Source: Mycolicibacterium aubagnense (GTDB lineage: Bacteria > Actinomycetota > Actinomycetes > Mycobacteriales > Mycobacteriaceae). Taken from it: a DNA stretch of 64,000 nt. Every line of letters starts with the position of its first letter. Positions within the stretch are counted from its first letter, which is position 1. The stretch is from assembly GCF_010730955.1 (NCBI RefSeq), contig NZ_AP022577.1, positions 4,774,001 through 4,838,000 of the forward strand, in the 5' to 3' direction. Positions 23,004 to 32,125 of this stretch are shown here, in pieces. A program made the translations under genes and the position numbers. The notes under the pieces were generated by a model. The model was not told where the DNA came from and made no database searches. It saw nothing but the letters and a program-made list of their open reading frames with translations.

Positions 23004-25622
23004 GTGAAAGCCCTCCGCCGGTTCACCGTCCGTGCCCACCTGCCCGAACGCCTCGCCGCTCTGGAGCGGCTGTCCATCAACCTGCGCTGGTCCTGGCACA
23101 CGCCCACTCAGGAGCTGTTCGCGGAGATCGATCCGGCGCTGTGGGAACAGGTCGGTGCCGACCCGGTGGCGTTGCTCGGTGCGGTCAGCCCGGCGCGGCT
23201 CGACGAATTGGCGGCCGACGACGACTTCGTCGGCCGGGTGAACCACCGCGCCAGCGATCTGGACAACTATCTGAACCGGCCGCTGTGGTACCAGGAGCAG
23301 GCCGACCACGCCGAGGACGGCGGGCCCGCCATGCCGAGAGGCATCGCGTATTTCTCCATGGAGTTCGGAGTCTCTGAGGTCCTGCCCAACTATTCCGGTG
23401 GCCTCGGCATCCTCGCGGGCGATCACCTCAAGTCGGCGTCGGATCTCGGTCTCCCGCTGATCGCGGTCGGGCTGTACTACCGGTCCGGCTATTTCAAGCA
23501 GTCGCTGACCGCCGACGGCTGGCAGCATGAGAACTACCCGTCGTTGGACCCTCAGGGTCTGCCGCTGCGGCTGTTGACGGGCGCGGACGGACAGCCGACC
23601 CTGGTGTCGCTGAATCTGCCGGAGTCGCAGGTGTTGCGGGCGCGGGTGTGGGTGGCGCAGGTCGGGCGAGTTCCGTTGCTGCTGCTCGACTCTGACATCC
23701 CCGAGAACGAGCACGAACTGCGTTCGGTGACCGATCGGCTCTACGGCGGCGACCAGGAACACCGGATGAAGCAGGAGCTGCTCGCCGGCATCGGTGGCAT
23801 CCGCGCCATCCGGGCGTTCACCGAGATCGAGGGCCTCGAAGCGCCCGAGGTTTACCACATGAACGAAGGCCACGCGGGCTTCCTTGGCGTGGAACGTATT
23901 CGGGAGTACATCAGCGGCTCAGGGCTGGACTTCGAGACCGCGCTGACGGTGGTCCGGTCTTCGACAGTCTTCACGACCCACACCCCGGTGCCGGCCGGTA
24001 TCGACCGGTTCCCGGTGGAGATGGTGCGGCGCTACTTCGACGACACCGTCGCTGCGCCGCTGCTACCCGAGGTGCCGCTGTACCGCGTGGTCGCGTTCGG
24101 CGCCGAGGACGATCCCGACAAATTCAACATGGCGCACATGGGTTTACGGCTCGCACAGCGTGCCAACGGGGTGTCGCTGCTGCACGGCCGGGTGAGCCGA
24201 GGCATGTTCAACGAACTGTGGCCGGGCTTCGACCAGGCCGAGGTGCCGATCGGGTCAATTACCAACGGCGTACACGCGCCCACCTGGGCGGCGCCGCAAT
24301 GGCTGGAGTTGGGCCGCGAGCTGGTCGGCGTCAAAGGGATGACGGCTGTCGACCAGGCGGCGGGGGAGCCGCAGCTGTGGCAGCGGCTGCACGACGTCGA
24401 CCCCGGTCATCTGTGGTGGATCCGGTCCCAGCTGCGCGAGATGCTCGTCGCCGATGTGCGGGCCCGGCTGCGGCGTTCCTGGCTCGAGCGTGGCGCCACC
24501 GAGGCTGAACTCGGCTGGATCGCAACGGCTTTCGATCCATCTGTGCTGACCATCGGCTTCGCCCGTCGGGTGCCCACGTACAAGCGGTTGACGCTGATGC
24601 TGCGCGACCCGGAACGACTGGAACGGCTGCTGCTCGACGAGTCGCGGCCGGTGCAGCTGATCGTCGCGGGCAAGTCGCATCCGGCCGACGATGGCGGCAA
24701 GGCGCTGATCCAGCAGGTGGTGAAGTTCGCCGACCGGCCCGAGGTGCGTCACCGGATCGCGTTCCTGCCGGATTACGACATGTCGATGGCCCGCCTGTTG
24801 TACTGGGGCTGCGATGTGTGGCTCAACAACCCGTTGCGTCCGCTGGAAGCCTGTGGCACGTCGGGGATGAAGAGCGCGCTCAACGGCGGGCTGAACCTCT
24901 CGATCCGCGACGGCTGGTGGGACGAGTGGTACGACGGCGAAAACGGTTGGGAAATCCCGACTGCCGACGGTGTCACCGACGAGGCCCGCCGTGACGACCT
25001 CGAAGCCGCCGCGCTGTACGACCTGATGCAGAACTCGGTGGCGCCGAAATTCTACGAGCGCAACGAACATGGCGTGCCGATGCGGTGGGTCGAAATGGTG
25101 CGGCACACGCTGCAGTCGCTCGGGCCCAAGGTGCTGGCGTCGCGCATGGTGCGCGACTACACCGAGAAGTATTACGCCCCTGCGGCACAGTCGTTCCGGC
25201 GCACCGTGGAGCCGATCGACGGCGTGCCGTTCGGTGCGGCCCGATCGCTGGCCGCCTACCGCCAGCGGGTGACCGAGACCTGGCCGAAGATTCAGATCAC
25301 CGACGTCGACAGCTACGGGCTGCCCGACACGCCGCTGCTGGGTTCGGAGTTGTCGCTGACCGCCAAGGTGCAGCTGGCTGGTCTGCGCACCGATGAAGTT
25401 GTGGTGCAAGCGGTTCTGGGGCGGGTCGACACCGGCGACCAGCTGGTGGACCCGGTGACGGTGCCCATGACGCACACGACTTCCGGCGAGGGCGGCGTCG
25501 AAATCTTCTCGGCGACCACGCCGCTGCCGGTGGCCGGGCCCGTCGGGTACACCGTTCGGGTGCTGCCGCACAACGCATTGCTGGCCGCCGACAACGAGCT
25601 CGGGCTGGTCACGCTGGCGTGA
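23004..25622 (+). CDS. glgP: Alpha-glucan (glycogen/maltodextrin) phosphorylase
   Basis: Releases glucose 1-phosphate from alpha-glucan chains using pyridoxal phosphate. The 872-residue protein is of the short bacterial type, with YFSMEFGVSEVLPNYSGGLG near residue 120, VTIGFARRVPTYKR-like substrate segments and the cofactor region EACGTSGMKSALNGG. The GTG at 23004 was chosen because M. tuberculosis GlgP begins MKALRRFTVRAHLPERLAAL at the equivalent place. Divergent from glgE-glgB; the following propeller gene overlaps its stop codon. Confidence 0.95.
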   Translation: MKALRRFTVRAHLPERLAALERLSINLRWSWHTPTQELFAEIDPALWEQVGADPVALLGAVSPARLDELAADDDFVGRVNHRASDLDNYLNRPLWYQEQADHAEDGGPAMPRGIAYFSMEFGVSEVLPNYSGGLGILAGDHLKSASDLGLPLIAVGLYYRSGYFKQSLTADGWQHENYPSLDPQGLPLRLLTGADGQPTLVSLNLPESQVLRARVWVAQVGRVPLLLLDSDIPENEHELRSVTDRLYGGDQEHRMKQELLAGIGGIRAIRAFTEIEGLEAPEVYHMNEGHAGFLGVERIREYISGSGLDFETALTVVRSSTVFTTHTPVPAGIDRFPVEMVRRYFDDTVAAPLLPEVPLYRVVAFGAEDDPDKFNMAHMGLRLAQRANGVSLLHGRVSRGMFNELWPGFDQAEVPIGSITNGVHAPTWAAPQWLELGRELVGVKGMTAVDQAAGEPQLWQRLHDVDPGHLWWIRSQLREMLVADVRARLRRSWLERGATEAELGWIATAFDPSVLTIGFARRVPTYKRLTLMLRDPERLERLLLDESRPVQLIVAGKSHPADDGGKALIQQVVKFADRPEVRHRIAFLPDYDMSMARLLYWGCDVWLNNPLRPLEACGTSGMKSALNGGLNLSIRDGWWDEWYDGENGWEIPTADGVTDEARRDDLEAAALYDLMQNSVAPKFYERNEHGVPMRWVEMVRHTLQSLGPKVLASRMVRDYTEKYYAPAAQSFRRTVEPIDGVPFGAARSLAAYRQRVTETWPKIQITDVDSYGLPDTPLLGSELSLTAKVQLAGLRTDEVVVQAVLGRVDTGDQLVDPVTVPMTHTTSGEGGVEIFSATTPLPVAGPVGYTVRVLPHNALLAADNELGLVTLA

Positions 25623-26464
25623 GTGCACTGACTGTTGCGGTCGATGGTGGACCGTACGCGCTGGCGGCCGGCCCGGACGGCGCGATGTGGGTGACGTCGG
25701 TGAGGGCAGGTTCGGTGGCCAGGGTTGACGCTCGCGGTGAGGTACGGCTGTTCGAGGTCGGCGCGGACAGCCGGCCGATGCAGATCTGCGCAGGTCCTGA
25801 CGGAGCGATGTGGTTCACCTGTGCCGGTACCCACCGGCTGGGCCGGATCAGCGGTGACGGTGCCCTGACGTTTACCGAATTAGATTGGGGCAGTGCGCCA
25901 TTCGGCATCACGGTCGGACTCGACGACGCCGTCTGGTTCACCGCCATGGACGCCGGGACCGTCGGTCGCGTCGGTGCTGATGGCGTGGTGGAGCAGGTCG
26001 CCGCGCCCGGTGGGATGCCGTCGATGATCACCGCCGGCGGTGACGGCGCACTCTGGTTCACGCTGAATCAGAAGTCCGCCATCGGGCGACTGACGGTGGA
26101 CGGCAAACTGTCGGTCCGGCCGACTCCGACACCGTCGGCAGGTCCGGTCGGTATCTGCGCCACCCACGACGATGCCGTGTGGTTCACGGCAATTGGTGCG
26201 GACAAGTTGGGCCGCATCCCGCTGAACGACGCCATCCAGGAATTGGACCTGCCGGGCAAGCCGCACGCAGTGGTCGCCGATGCGGCCGATGGCGTATGGG
26301 TGAGTTTGTGGGGCGCAGACGCCATCGCCCGGGTCACCGCCGATGGCGAGGTCTCGACATTCGATCTGCCGCCGGGCAGCGAGCCGCACGGGTTGGCCGT
26401 CGATCGTGATGGCGCGCTGTGGGTGGCGCTGGAGTCTGGGTTCGTGGTGCGGCTGCCGGTGTAG
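25619..26464 (+). CDS. Virginiamycin B lyase-like seven-bladed beta-propeller
   Basis: 281 residues made of repeated blades with the motif DGAMWFT/DAVWFT, about 42 residues apart, as in the streptogramin B lyase Vgb. Near the C-terminus KPH, EPH and a following Glu (VALE) are arranged like the His, Glu-x-His and Glu residues of the Vgb active site. The known enzyme linearises type B streptogramins. No signal peptide is seen. The GTG start overlaps the glgP stop (GTGA), an unexpected coupling; chromosomal copies may act on another cyclic ester substrate. Confidence 0.8.
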   Translation: MSALTVAVDGGPYALAAGPDGAMWVTSVRAGSVARVDARGEVRLFEVGADSRPMQICAGPDGAMWFTCAGTHRLGRISGDGALTFTELDWGSAPFGITVGLDDAVWFTAMDAGTVGRVGADGVVEQVAAPGGMPSMITAGGDGALWFTLNQKSAIGRLTVDGKLSVRPTPTPSAGPVGICATHDDAVWFTAIGADKLGRIPLNDAIQELDLPGKPHAVVADAADGVWVSLWGADAIARVTADGEVSTFDLPPGSEPHGLAVDRDGALWVALESGFVVRLPV

Positions 26465-27679
26465 CTAGGCGGGCACCGGCTGGACGGTGCTGTCGAAGTC
26501 GATGTGGTGGCCCTGCAGCCACATCATCGAGCGGCCATCGTCTTTCGCGGCCTGCCGGAAGACCACTGGCAGAATCAGTTCACGAAGGAACCGCCCCACC
26601 GGGCCTGCGGCCTTGCTGTTGGCCGACCGGTGTCCGTGATGGACGATCTTCTCCACCCGGCGGCGGCGCAACGATTCGAATGTCGTGAATGCCGTTGGGA
26701 TGGCAGGGCAATCACGCAAGCACTGCGCGAGAATCACGGCGTCCTCGACGGACATCGACGCGCCTTGGCCTGCCGATGGTGCGGTGGCATGGGCCGCGTC
26801 GCCGATGATGATCTGGTTGCGCCGATTGTGCCAGTGCTTCACCACTGGCAGGTCGTAGGTGGCCCACCCGATCATCGGGCCAGGCGCGGCGTCGATGATG
26901 TCGTGCGCGGGCCCGGCATCGCCGGACATCAACTGGTGCAGCCAGTTTCGCCAGTCGGCGTCGGTCATGTCGGACAACACCCCACGTTCGGGTTCGCGGG
27001 CCATCGGTGGGTTGGCGAACCAGACGGTGCCACCGTCCGGGGTCGGAAACCAGGCGAAGAAGCACCGCGCGCCGAACTGCATCCGGAATTCGCGTGGCGG
27101 CACATCGACGGTGAAGTTCGGGATGTAACCGCCGACGTTGAGTACCGGCACGTAGCGGGGCGCGCGGGCGTGCGGGTCGATGACCCGGCGTACCGCGGAA
27201 TGGATACCGTCGCAGCCGACCAGCAGATCACCGGTCGCGATACTGCCGTCGGCGAACTGTGCGTGGACCCTGCCGCCGGAAGTCGTTGTCGCGGTGACGA
27301 ATTCCTTGCCATAGCTGTAGTGGACACCGCGTTCGGTGGCCAGCGCATTGAGTTCGCGGTAGAGGTCGGCGCGACGCATCATGACCGATGGCTGGCCGTC
27401 CGGGCGCCGTGCGGCCATGGGGATTCGACCCAGCTCCTTGCCGCTGCCGGTGATGAAGCTGATGGCGTCGTTCGGGTAGCCCAGGTTCTCGAGCGGTCCG
27501 GCCGCATCGACGGCCCGCAGCGCATCCATACCGTTGGCCTGAAAGTTCAGCCAGGCGCCGCGGAGGTCGGCGCCGGACGGTGAGCGTTCGAAGACGTGGG
27601 CGTCGATACCCACGCGCTGCAGCGCGATGGCCAGGACCGGGCCGGCCACCCCGGCGCCGATGATGAGTGCTTCGGTCAT
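26465..27679 (-). CDS. FAD-dependent aromatic-ring-type monooxygenase
   Basis: 404 residues with the N-terminal dinucleotide fold IIGAGVAGPVLAIAL (residues 5-19), the middle motif LLVGCDGIHSAVRR and the second FAD motif IIIGDAAHATAPSAGQGA. This is the class A flavoprotein monooxygenase layout (PHBH/TetX type), using NADPH and O2. The substrate cannot be told from sequence. Divergent from the MarR gene, with palindromes between them, so the regulator likely controls this enzyme. Confidence 0.88.
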   Translation of the reverse strand: MTEALIIGAGVAGPVLAIALQRVGIDAHVFERSPSGADLRGAWLNFQANGMDALRAVDAAGPLENLGYPNDAISFITGSGKELGRIPMAARRPDGQPSVMMRRADLYRELNALATERGVHYSYGKEFVTATTTSGGRVHAQFADGSIATGDLLVGCDGIHSAVRRVIDPHARAPRYVPVLNVGGYIPNFTVDVPPREFRMQFGARCFFAWFPTPDGGTVWFANPPMAREPERGVLSDMTDADWRNWLHQLMSGDAGPAHDIIDAAPGPMIGWATYDLPVVKHWHNRRNQIIIGDAAHATAPSAGQGASMSVEDAVILAQCLRDCPAIPTAFTTFESLRRRRVEKIVHHGHRSANSKAAGPVGRFLRELILPVVFRQAAKDDGRSMMWLQGHHIDFDSTVQPVPA

Positions 27680-27706
27680 GCGTGTTCCTCGCTATGTCGC
27701 CAGATG

Positions 27707-27772
27707 GCTCGACAATCGGATAGCTTGATCATCAAGCAGTAGAATGGAAGGTGGATCGCTCGATTGTCAAGC
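27707..27772. promoter_or_regulatory. Operator region between the monooxygenase and MarR genes
   Basis: A central palindrome GCTTGAT-C-ATCAAGC (27723-27737) is flanked by GCTCGACAATCG (27707-27718) and CGATTGTCAAGC (27761-27772), which are inverted copies matching at 11 of 12 positions. The right copy overlaps the marR TTG start. MarR proteins bind inverted repeats of this size, so autoregulation and control of the monooxygenase are likely. Confidence 0.6.
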
Positions 27773-28231
27773 GAAAATTCCGTGGCCGACCGCTTGGGAG
27801 CAGCGGTGCAGGCCTATCAGGCGGCGGTCGACGACTTCGATCGCGAGGTCGCGCGGCTGCTCGGCATCAACGCGACAGATGCTCGCTGCCTGGAAATTCT
27901 GATCCAGGAAACGCCCGATGGCCTGACACCGCGGGAGTTGGCTGATCGCCTGGGCCTCACCACCGGCAGCGCCACGACGATGCTCGACCGCTTGGAGAAG
28001 GTCGGTTATGTGATGCGCTCAGCGCACCCCAGTGATCGGCGCAAACTGCTGGTCCACGCCACCACTACCGCGCGCGAGCGTGCCTTCGAACTCATCGGCC
28101 CGCTGGTGGCCGGGGGGAAGCGCACCCTGCTGAGCCGTTACAGCGCTGAACAGCTGGAGCTGATCACCGAGTTCCTCACGCGCGCAACCGAATTGCAGCG
28201 CAACCATGTCGGGCGGCTGCGCGGGATGTGA
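27764..28231 (+). CDS. MarR family transcriptional regulator
   Basis: 155 residues with the winged helix-turn-helix LTPRELADRLGLTTGSATTM and the wing HPSDRRKLLVHAT, followed by the helical dimerisation region. The TTG at 27764 is used because GAAGGTGG lies upstream and the protein begins with the expected N-terminal helix; GTG codons further in are less likely. It probably represses the divergent flavin monooxygenase until a phenolic or other small ligand binds. Confidence 0.88.
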   Translation: MSSENSVADRLGAAVQAYQAAVDDFDREVARLLGINATDARCLEILIQETPDGLTPRELADRLGLTTGSATTMLDRLEKVGYVMRSAHPSDRRKLLVHATTTARERAFELIGPLVAGGKRTLLSRYSAEQLELITEFLTRATELQRNHVGRLRGM

Positions 28232-28280
28232 CCGACATCGGGCGTGTCGCCGCTGTCTGCAACGTGTGCGATCCAGACCC

Positions 28281-28324
28281 GTCAGCATGTGCTGACATCG
28301 TCAACACATGCTGACAATGTCAGC
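28281..28324. promoter_or_regulatory. Cluster of three overlapping palindromes
   Basis: GTCAGCATGTGCTGAC (28281-28296) is a perfect 7-2-7 palindrome. GTCAACACATGCTGAC (28300-28315) is the same site inverted, with one mismatch. GCTGACA-A-TGTCAGC (28310-28324) is a perfect 7-1-7 palindrome overlapping it. They look like operators but lie between the 3' ends of marR and dinG, where no promoter is expected. Confidence 0.5.
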
Positions 28325-28380
28325 CTCGGCTGACAGGTCCTGGCGCGAAGTGGTGGGGAAGGAGCTCCCGTGGGCCGCGG

Positions 28381-28470
28381 GCGCGAGGACTGCGGGCGCG
28401 AGGACTGCGGACGCGAGGACTGCGGGCACGAGGACGGTGGGCGCGAGGACGGTGGACGCGAGGACCGCGG
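28381..28470. repeat. 15-bp tandem repeat, six copies
   Basis: Six head-to-tail units of 15 bp based on GCGCGAGGACTGCGG, with substitutions in the third to sixth units. The tract ends 6 bp after the dinG stop codon. The unit length is a multiple of three, so it stays open in reading frames on both strands, but no gene is supported. It has the form of a minisatellite and could vary in copy number between strains. Confidence 0.85.
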
Positions 28471-28476
28471 TATTCG

Positions 28477-30483
28477 TCAGCTGGATGCGGCCAGCCGCTC
28501 CAGTGCGCTGCGCACCCGAACCGGGTCCGTCGTCGACCAGTAGGGCGGCAGCGACGACTGCAGGAACCCGCCGTAGCGCGCCGTCGCCATGCGGGAGTCC
28601 AAGATGGCGATGACGCCACGGTCGTTGACGCTGCGCAGCAGGCGTCCGGCACCCTGCGCCAACAGCAGTGCGGCGTGCGATGCCGCCACCGCCATGAAGC
28701 CGTTGCCGCCGCGTGCGGCGATGGCCCGCTGACGCGCGGTCAGCAGCGGATCGTCGGGGCGGGGGAACGGAATTCGGTCGATGATCACCAGTGACAGCGA
28801 CGGTCCAGGCACGTCGACGCCCTGCCACAGCGACAGCGTGCCGAACAGCGACGTCTCGGCGTCTTCGGTGAAGCGGCGCACCAGCGTTGAAGTCGAGTCC
28901 TCGCCCTGGCACAGCACGGGGGTGTCGAGCCGTTCGCGCATGATCTCGGCGGCGGTCTTGGCGGCGCGCATCGACGAGAACAGGCCCAGCGTGCGTCCGC
29001 CGGCGGCGGTGATCAGTTCGTATATCTCGTCGAGCTGTTCCGGTGGGGCGGCGTCGCGTCCCGGCGGCGGCAGGTGCTTCGCGACGTACAGAATCCCCGA
29101 CTTGGCATGGGAGAAGGGCGATCCCACGTCCATGCCCTTCCACTTCGGAGCGGGCGAGGTGGAGGCACCCTCTTCTGAGGGCACTGACAACCCCCACGCC
29201 CGCGCCATCGACTCGAAGCGCCCGCCGATGGTCAGTGTCGCCGAGGTCAGCACCGCGGTCACCTCGCCGAACAGTCGGCCACGTAGCAGCCCGGCCACCG
29301 AGAGCGGAGCCACTCGCAGGATGTATCGCACTGAGCCCCTGGACTCTTCGCGATCCAGCCACACCACGTCATAGCGGTCGGGGATGGCCGGTACGAACGA
29401 GTCGATGATGCGGGACGCGGTATCGCTCAGGTCGGTCAGCGCCGTGACGGCCTCGCTACGGGCCGCGGCGGCGGTGGGGTCCGACGGCGCCGTATCGATC
29501 GCCATCTTGACCTTGTCCGTCGAGTCGCGGACCACTGTCAAGTAGGTGGCGAGCTCGTCGTCGAGCACGTCGATGCGCCCGGGTTCCATGTCGTGGATGG
29601 TCGACCCCAGCGTGGCGATGGAGGCCTCGAGGCGTTCTGCCAGTTCAGGTTCCACCAATCGAGCGGCGCGTCGGAGTGCCACGGCCATGGACGTTGCGGA
29701 GAGCTCGCCGGTGGCCACGCTCGTCACGCGGTCGACCAGTTCGTGGGCCTCGTCGACCACCAGTAGTTGGTGTTCGGGCAGGACGTTGACCTCGGAGATG
29801 GCATCGATGGCCAGCAGCGCGTGGTTGGTGACGATGACGTCGACCGCACCCGCCTTGGCGCGGGCCTTCTCGGCGAAACAGTCTGTGCCGTAAGGGCATC
29901 GAGTCGCGCCGATGCACTCCCGGGCGCCGACACTGACCTGCGACCAGGCTCGGTCCAGGACGCCCGGCACCACCTCGTCGCGGTCACCGCTCTCGGTGTC
30001 CGACGACCATTCGATGAGTCGCTTGACGTCACGGCCCAACGCCGACGCGGCCACAGGGTTGAACAGTTCTTCTTGCGGGAGATCCTCTTCGGCAGAGGCT
30101 CCGCTGTGAACCTTGTTCAGGCACAAGTAATTTCCGCGGCCCTTGAGCAGCGCGAACTCGGGACGGCGCGGCAGGTGCGGGGCCAGCGCGTCGGCCAAGC
30201 GGGGCAGGTCGCGGTCCACCAGCTGACGCTGCAGCGCGATGGTCGCGGTCGACACCACCACGGGCTGATTCGACGCGACGGCATGCGCGATGGACGGCAC
30301 CAGGTACGCCAACGACTTGCCGGTGCCGGTGCCGGCCTGAACTGCCAGGTGCTCACCGTTGTCGAAGGCATGGCCGACGGCTTCGGCCATCTCGATCTGG
30401 CCGCTGCGTTCGGCGCCGCCGAGGGCGGATACCGCGATGGACAGCAGTGCGGACACATCAGTGGTGCTGGACTTGCGGCTCAT
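28477..30483 (-). CDS. dinG: DinG/XPD-family ATP-dependent DNA helicase
   Basis: Superfamily 2 helicase of 668 residues that unwinds DNA 5' to 3', including G-quadruplexes and R-loops in related enzymes. Walker A is GTGTGKSLAY (about residue 52), the DEAH box lies in LLVVDEAHELVD, and four cysteines (YLCLNK, then RECIGATRCPYGTDCF) form the probable 4Fe-4S cluster. The C-terminal half has helicase motifs V-VI ending in AQGAGRLLRS. The ATG at 30483 overlaps the pncB stop (ATGA), so the two are coupled as in Rv1329c-Rv1330c. Confidence 0.95.
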   Translation of the reverse strand: MSRKSSTTDVSALLSIAVSALGGAERSGQIEMAEAVGHAFDNGEHLAVQAGTGTGKSLAYLVPSIAHAVASNQPVVVSTATIALQRQLVDRDLPRLADALAPHLPRRPEFALLKGRGNYLCLNKVHSGASAEEDLPQEELFNPVAASALGRDVKRLIEWSSDTESGDRDEVVPGVLDRAWSQVSVGARECIGATRCPYGTDCFAEKARAKAGAVDVIVTNHALLAIDAISEVNVLPEHQLLVVDEAHELVDRVTSVATGELSATSMAVALRRAARLVEPELAERLEASIATLGSTIHDMEPGRIDVLDDELATYLTVVRDSTDKVKMAIDTAPSDPTAAAARSEAVTALTDLSDTASRIIDSFVPAIPDRYDVVWLDREESRGSVRYILRVAPLSVAGLLRGRLFGEVTAVLTSATLTIGGRFESMARAWGLSVPSEEGASTSPAPKWKGMDVGSPFSHAKSGILYVAKHLPPPGRDAAPPEQLDEIYELITAAGGRTLGLFSSMRAAKTAAEIMRERLDTPVLCQGEDSTSTLVRRFTEDAETSLFGTLSLWQGVDVPGPSLSLVIIDRIPFPRPDDPLLTARQRAIAARGGNGFMAVAASHAALLLAQGAGRLLRSVNDRGVIAILDSRMATARYGGFLQSSLPPYWSTTDPVRVRSALERLAASS

Positions 30484-31766
30484 GCACTCACCAGTCGGGT
30501 CGGGATGGCGGGCTCACCGCGCGAGAGTTTGAGGCCGTCCCACGGCAGGCTGCGAAGTCCGGCGGCGACGCGCGCGCGGGCATCGGCGAGCGACGAGTCG
30601 CACACGACGGAGCCCGACCGCATGAGCGGCACCGTCAGGACTCGCCCGCCGTCGGATGGGGCCGAATCGGCCGGGTACACCACCTCTTCAATGACGGTTC
30701 CGGACGGCTTGGCCAGGCGGAGGGCAGCTTTGCGTCCACCGTGAGATTCCTTGTGCGTGCTGCGTTTTGCCACGGGTCGGCCGTCGACCTCGACCAGCTT
30801 GTAGACCATCGACGCGGTCGGCGCACCGGAGCCGGTGACGACCGACGTGCCGACGCCATAGACATCGACCGGCGCGGCGGCCAGGCCGGCGATCGAGTAC
30901 TCGTCGAGGTCACCGGACACGACGATCTTGGTGACGCGAGCGCCCAGCGAGTCGAGTTGGTCGCGGACCTGGCGTGCCATGACGCCGAGGTCTCCCGAGT
31001 CGATGCGGACGGCACCGAGCTCGGGCCCGGCCACCGCGACGGCGTTGGCCACGCCCTGGGTGATGTCGTAGGTGTCGACCAGCAGCGTCGTCCCGACGCC
31101 CAGCGCATCGACCTGGGCGCGGAACGCGGCAACCTCGTCGGGGCCGCTCGGCGCGGTGTGCACCAGGGTGAAGGCGTGTGCGCTGGTGCCCAGTGCGGGG
31201 ACGCCGTAGGTCCGCTGTGCCTCCAAGTTCGAGGACGCGAAGAACCCGGCGATGTACGCCGCCCGGGCCGCGGCGACCGCGGCGTGCTCGTGGGTGCGCC
31301 GCGATCCCATCTCGATCAGCGGCCGGCCGGTCGAGGCGCTGACCATGCGGGCGGCCGCCGACGCGATGGCGGTGTCGTGATTGAAGATCGACAGCACGAG
31401 CGTCTCGAGGATGACGCACTCGGCGAACGTGCCGTGAATCGACAGCACCGGCGAATCGGGGAAGTACAGCTCGCCCTCGGAGTAGCCGTCGATGTCGCCG
31501 CGGAACTCGTAGTCGGCCAGCCAGCGGAGCGTCTCGTCGTCGAGAAAGTCCAGAGAGGCCAGCGCCGCGTCGTCGAATCGGAAGTCGGCGAGCGCGGAGA
31601 GGAACCGCGCGGTGCCGGCGACCACCCCATATCGGCGTCCGAAGGGCAGCCGCCTGGCAAACACCTCGAACGACGCGCGGCGGTGTGCCGTGCTGTCGCG
31701 CAGGGCAGCAGCGAGCATGGTGAGCTCGTATTTGTCGGTCAGCAACGCGGCGGTCACAGAGCTCAC
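30480..31766 (-). CDS. pncB: Nicotinate phosphoribosyltransferase
   Basis: Forms nicotinate mononucleotide from nicotinate and PRPP in the Preiss-Handler NAD salvage path. The 428-residue protein has the type II family start [30 protein letters not shown], and the phosphate-binding region [10 protein letters not shown]. The GTG at 31766 gives the normal N-terminus. It is divergent from clpS across about 44 bp, so promoters must be tightly packed. Confidence 0.93.
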   Translation of the reverse strand: MSSVTAALLTDKYELTMLAAALRDSTAHRRASFEVFARRLPFGRRYGVVAGTARFLSALADFRFDDAALASLDFLDDETLRWLADYEFRGDIDGYSEGELYFPDSPVLSIHGTFAECVILETLVLSIFNHDTAIASAAARMVSASTGRPLIEMGSRRTHEHAAVAAARAAYIAGFFASSNLEAQRTYGVPALGTSAHAFTLVHTAPSGPDEVAAFRAQVDALGVGTTLLVDTYDITQGVANAVAVAGPELGAVRIDSGDLGVMARQVRDQLDSLGARVTKIVVSGDLDEYSIAGLAAAPVDVYGVGTSVVTGSGAPTASMVYKLVEVDGRPVAKRSTHKESHGGRKAALRLAKPSGTVIEEVVYPADSAPSDGGRVLTVPLMRSGSVVCDSSLADARARVAAGLRSLPWDGLKLSRGEPAIPTRLVSA

Positions 31767-31810
31767 CGTACTGGTTCTTCACCGCGTATCTGCCCGGCTA
31801 TTCTGGGCTC

Positions 31811-32122
31811 ATGGTTCTGGGTGCCAGCTCGTCGACGGTAGTCGCGCGGACAAGCCCCGCGACTGACGTCGAAGAGGTGGCCGGCCTGGACAGTCCGTGG
31901 GTGACCATCGTCTGGGACGACCCGGTGAATCTGATGACCTACGTGACTTACGTCTTCCAGAAGCTGTTCGGTTACAGCGAGGTGCGCGCAACGGAACTGA
32001 TGATGCAGGTGCACACCGAGGGCAAAGCCGTCGTCTCGGCGGGCAGCCGGGAGTCGATGGAAGTCGACGTCACCAAACTGCATGCAGCGGGACTGTGGGC
32101 AACCATGCAGCAGGACCGCTGA
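31811..32122 (+). CDS. clpS: ATP-dependent Clp protease adaptor ClpS
   Basis: Delivers N-end-rule substrates to ClpC1-ClpP. The 103-residue protein has a flexible N-terminus, then [19 protein letters not shown] and the conserved [12 protein letters not shown] helix; the Asp-Asp-Pro-x-Asn pocket binds the substrate N-terminus. TATTCT at 31799-31804 lies 6 nt before the ATG, indicating a leaderless transcript. The DUF2017 gene follows at once. Confidence 0.95.
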   Translation: MVLGASSSTVVARTSPATDVEEVAGLDSPWVTIVWDDPVNLMTYVTYVFQKLFGYSEVRATELMMQVHTEGKAVVSAGSRESMEVDVTKLHAAGLWATMQQDR

Positions 32123-32125
32123 GCG

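Noticed and set aside
28381..28470. Possible CRISPR array
   Set aside because: Units are contiguous 15-bp repeats without spacers; no cas genes are present.
28308..28613. Plus-strand frame starting in the palindrome cluster and running through the 15-bp repeats
   Set aside because: It continues antisense into dinG, encodes only Ala-Arg-Thr repeats, and has no ribosome-binding site.
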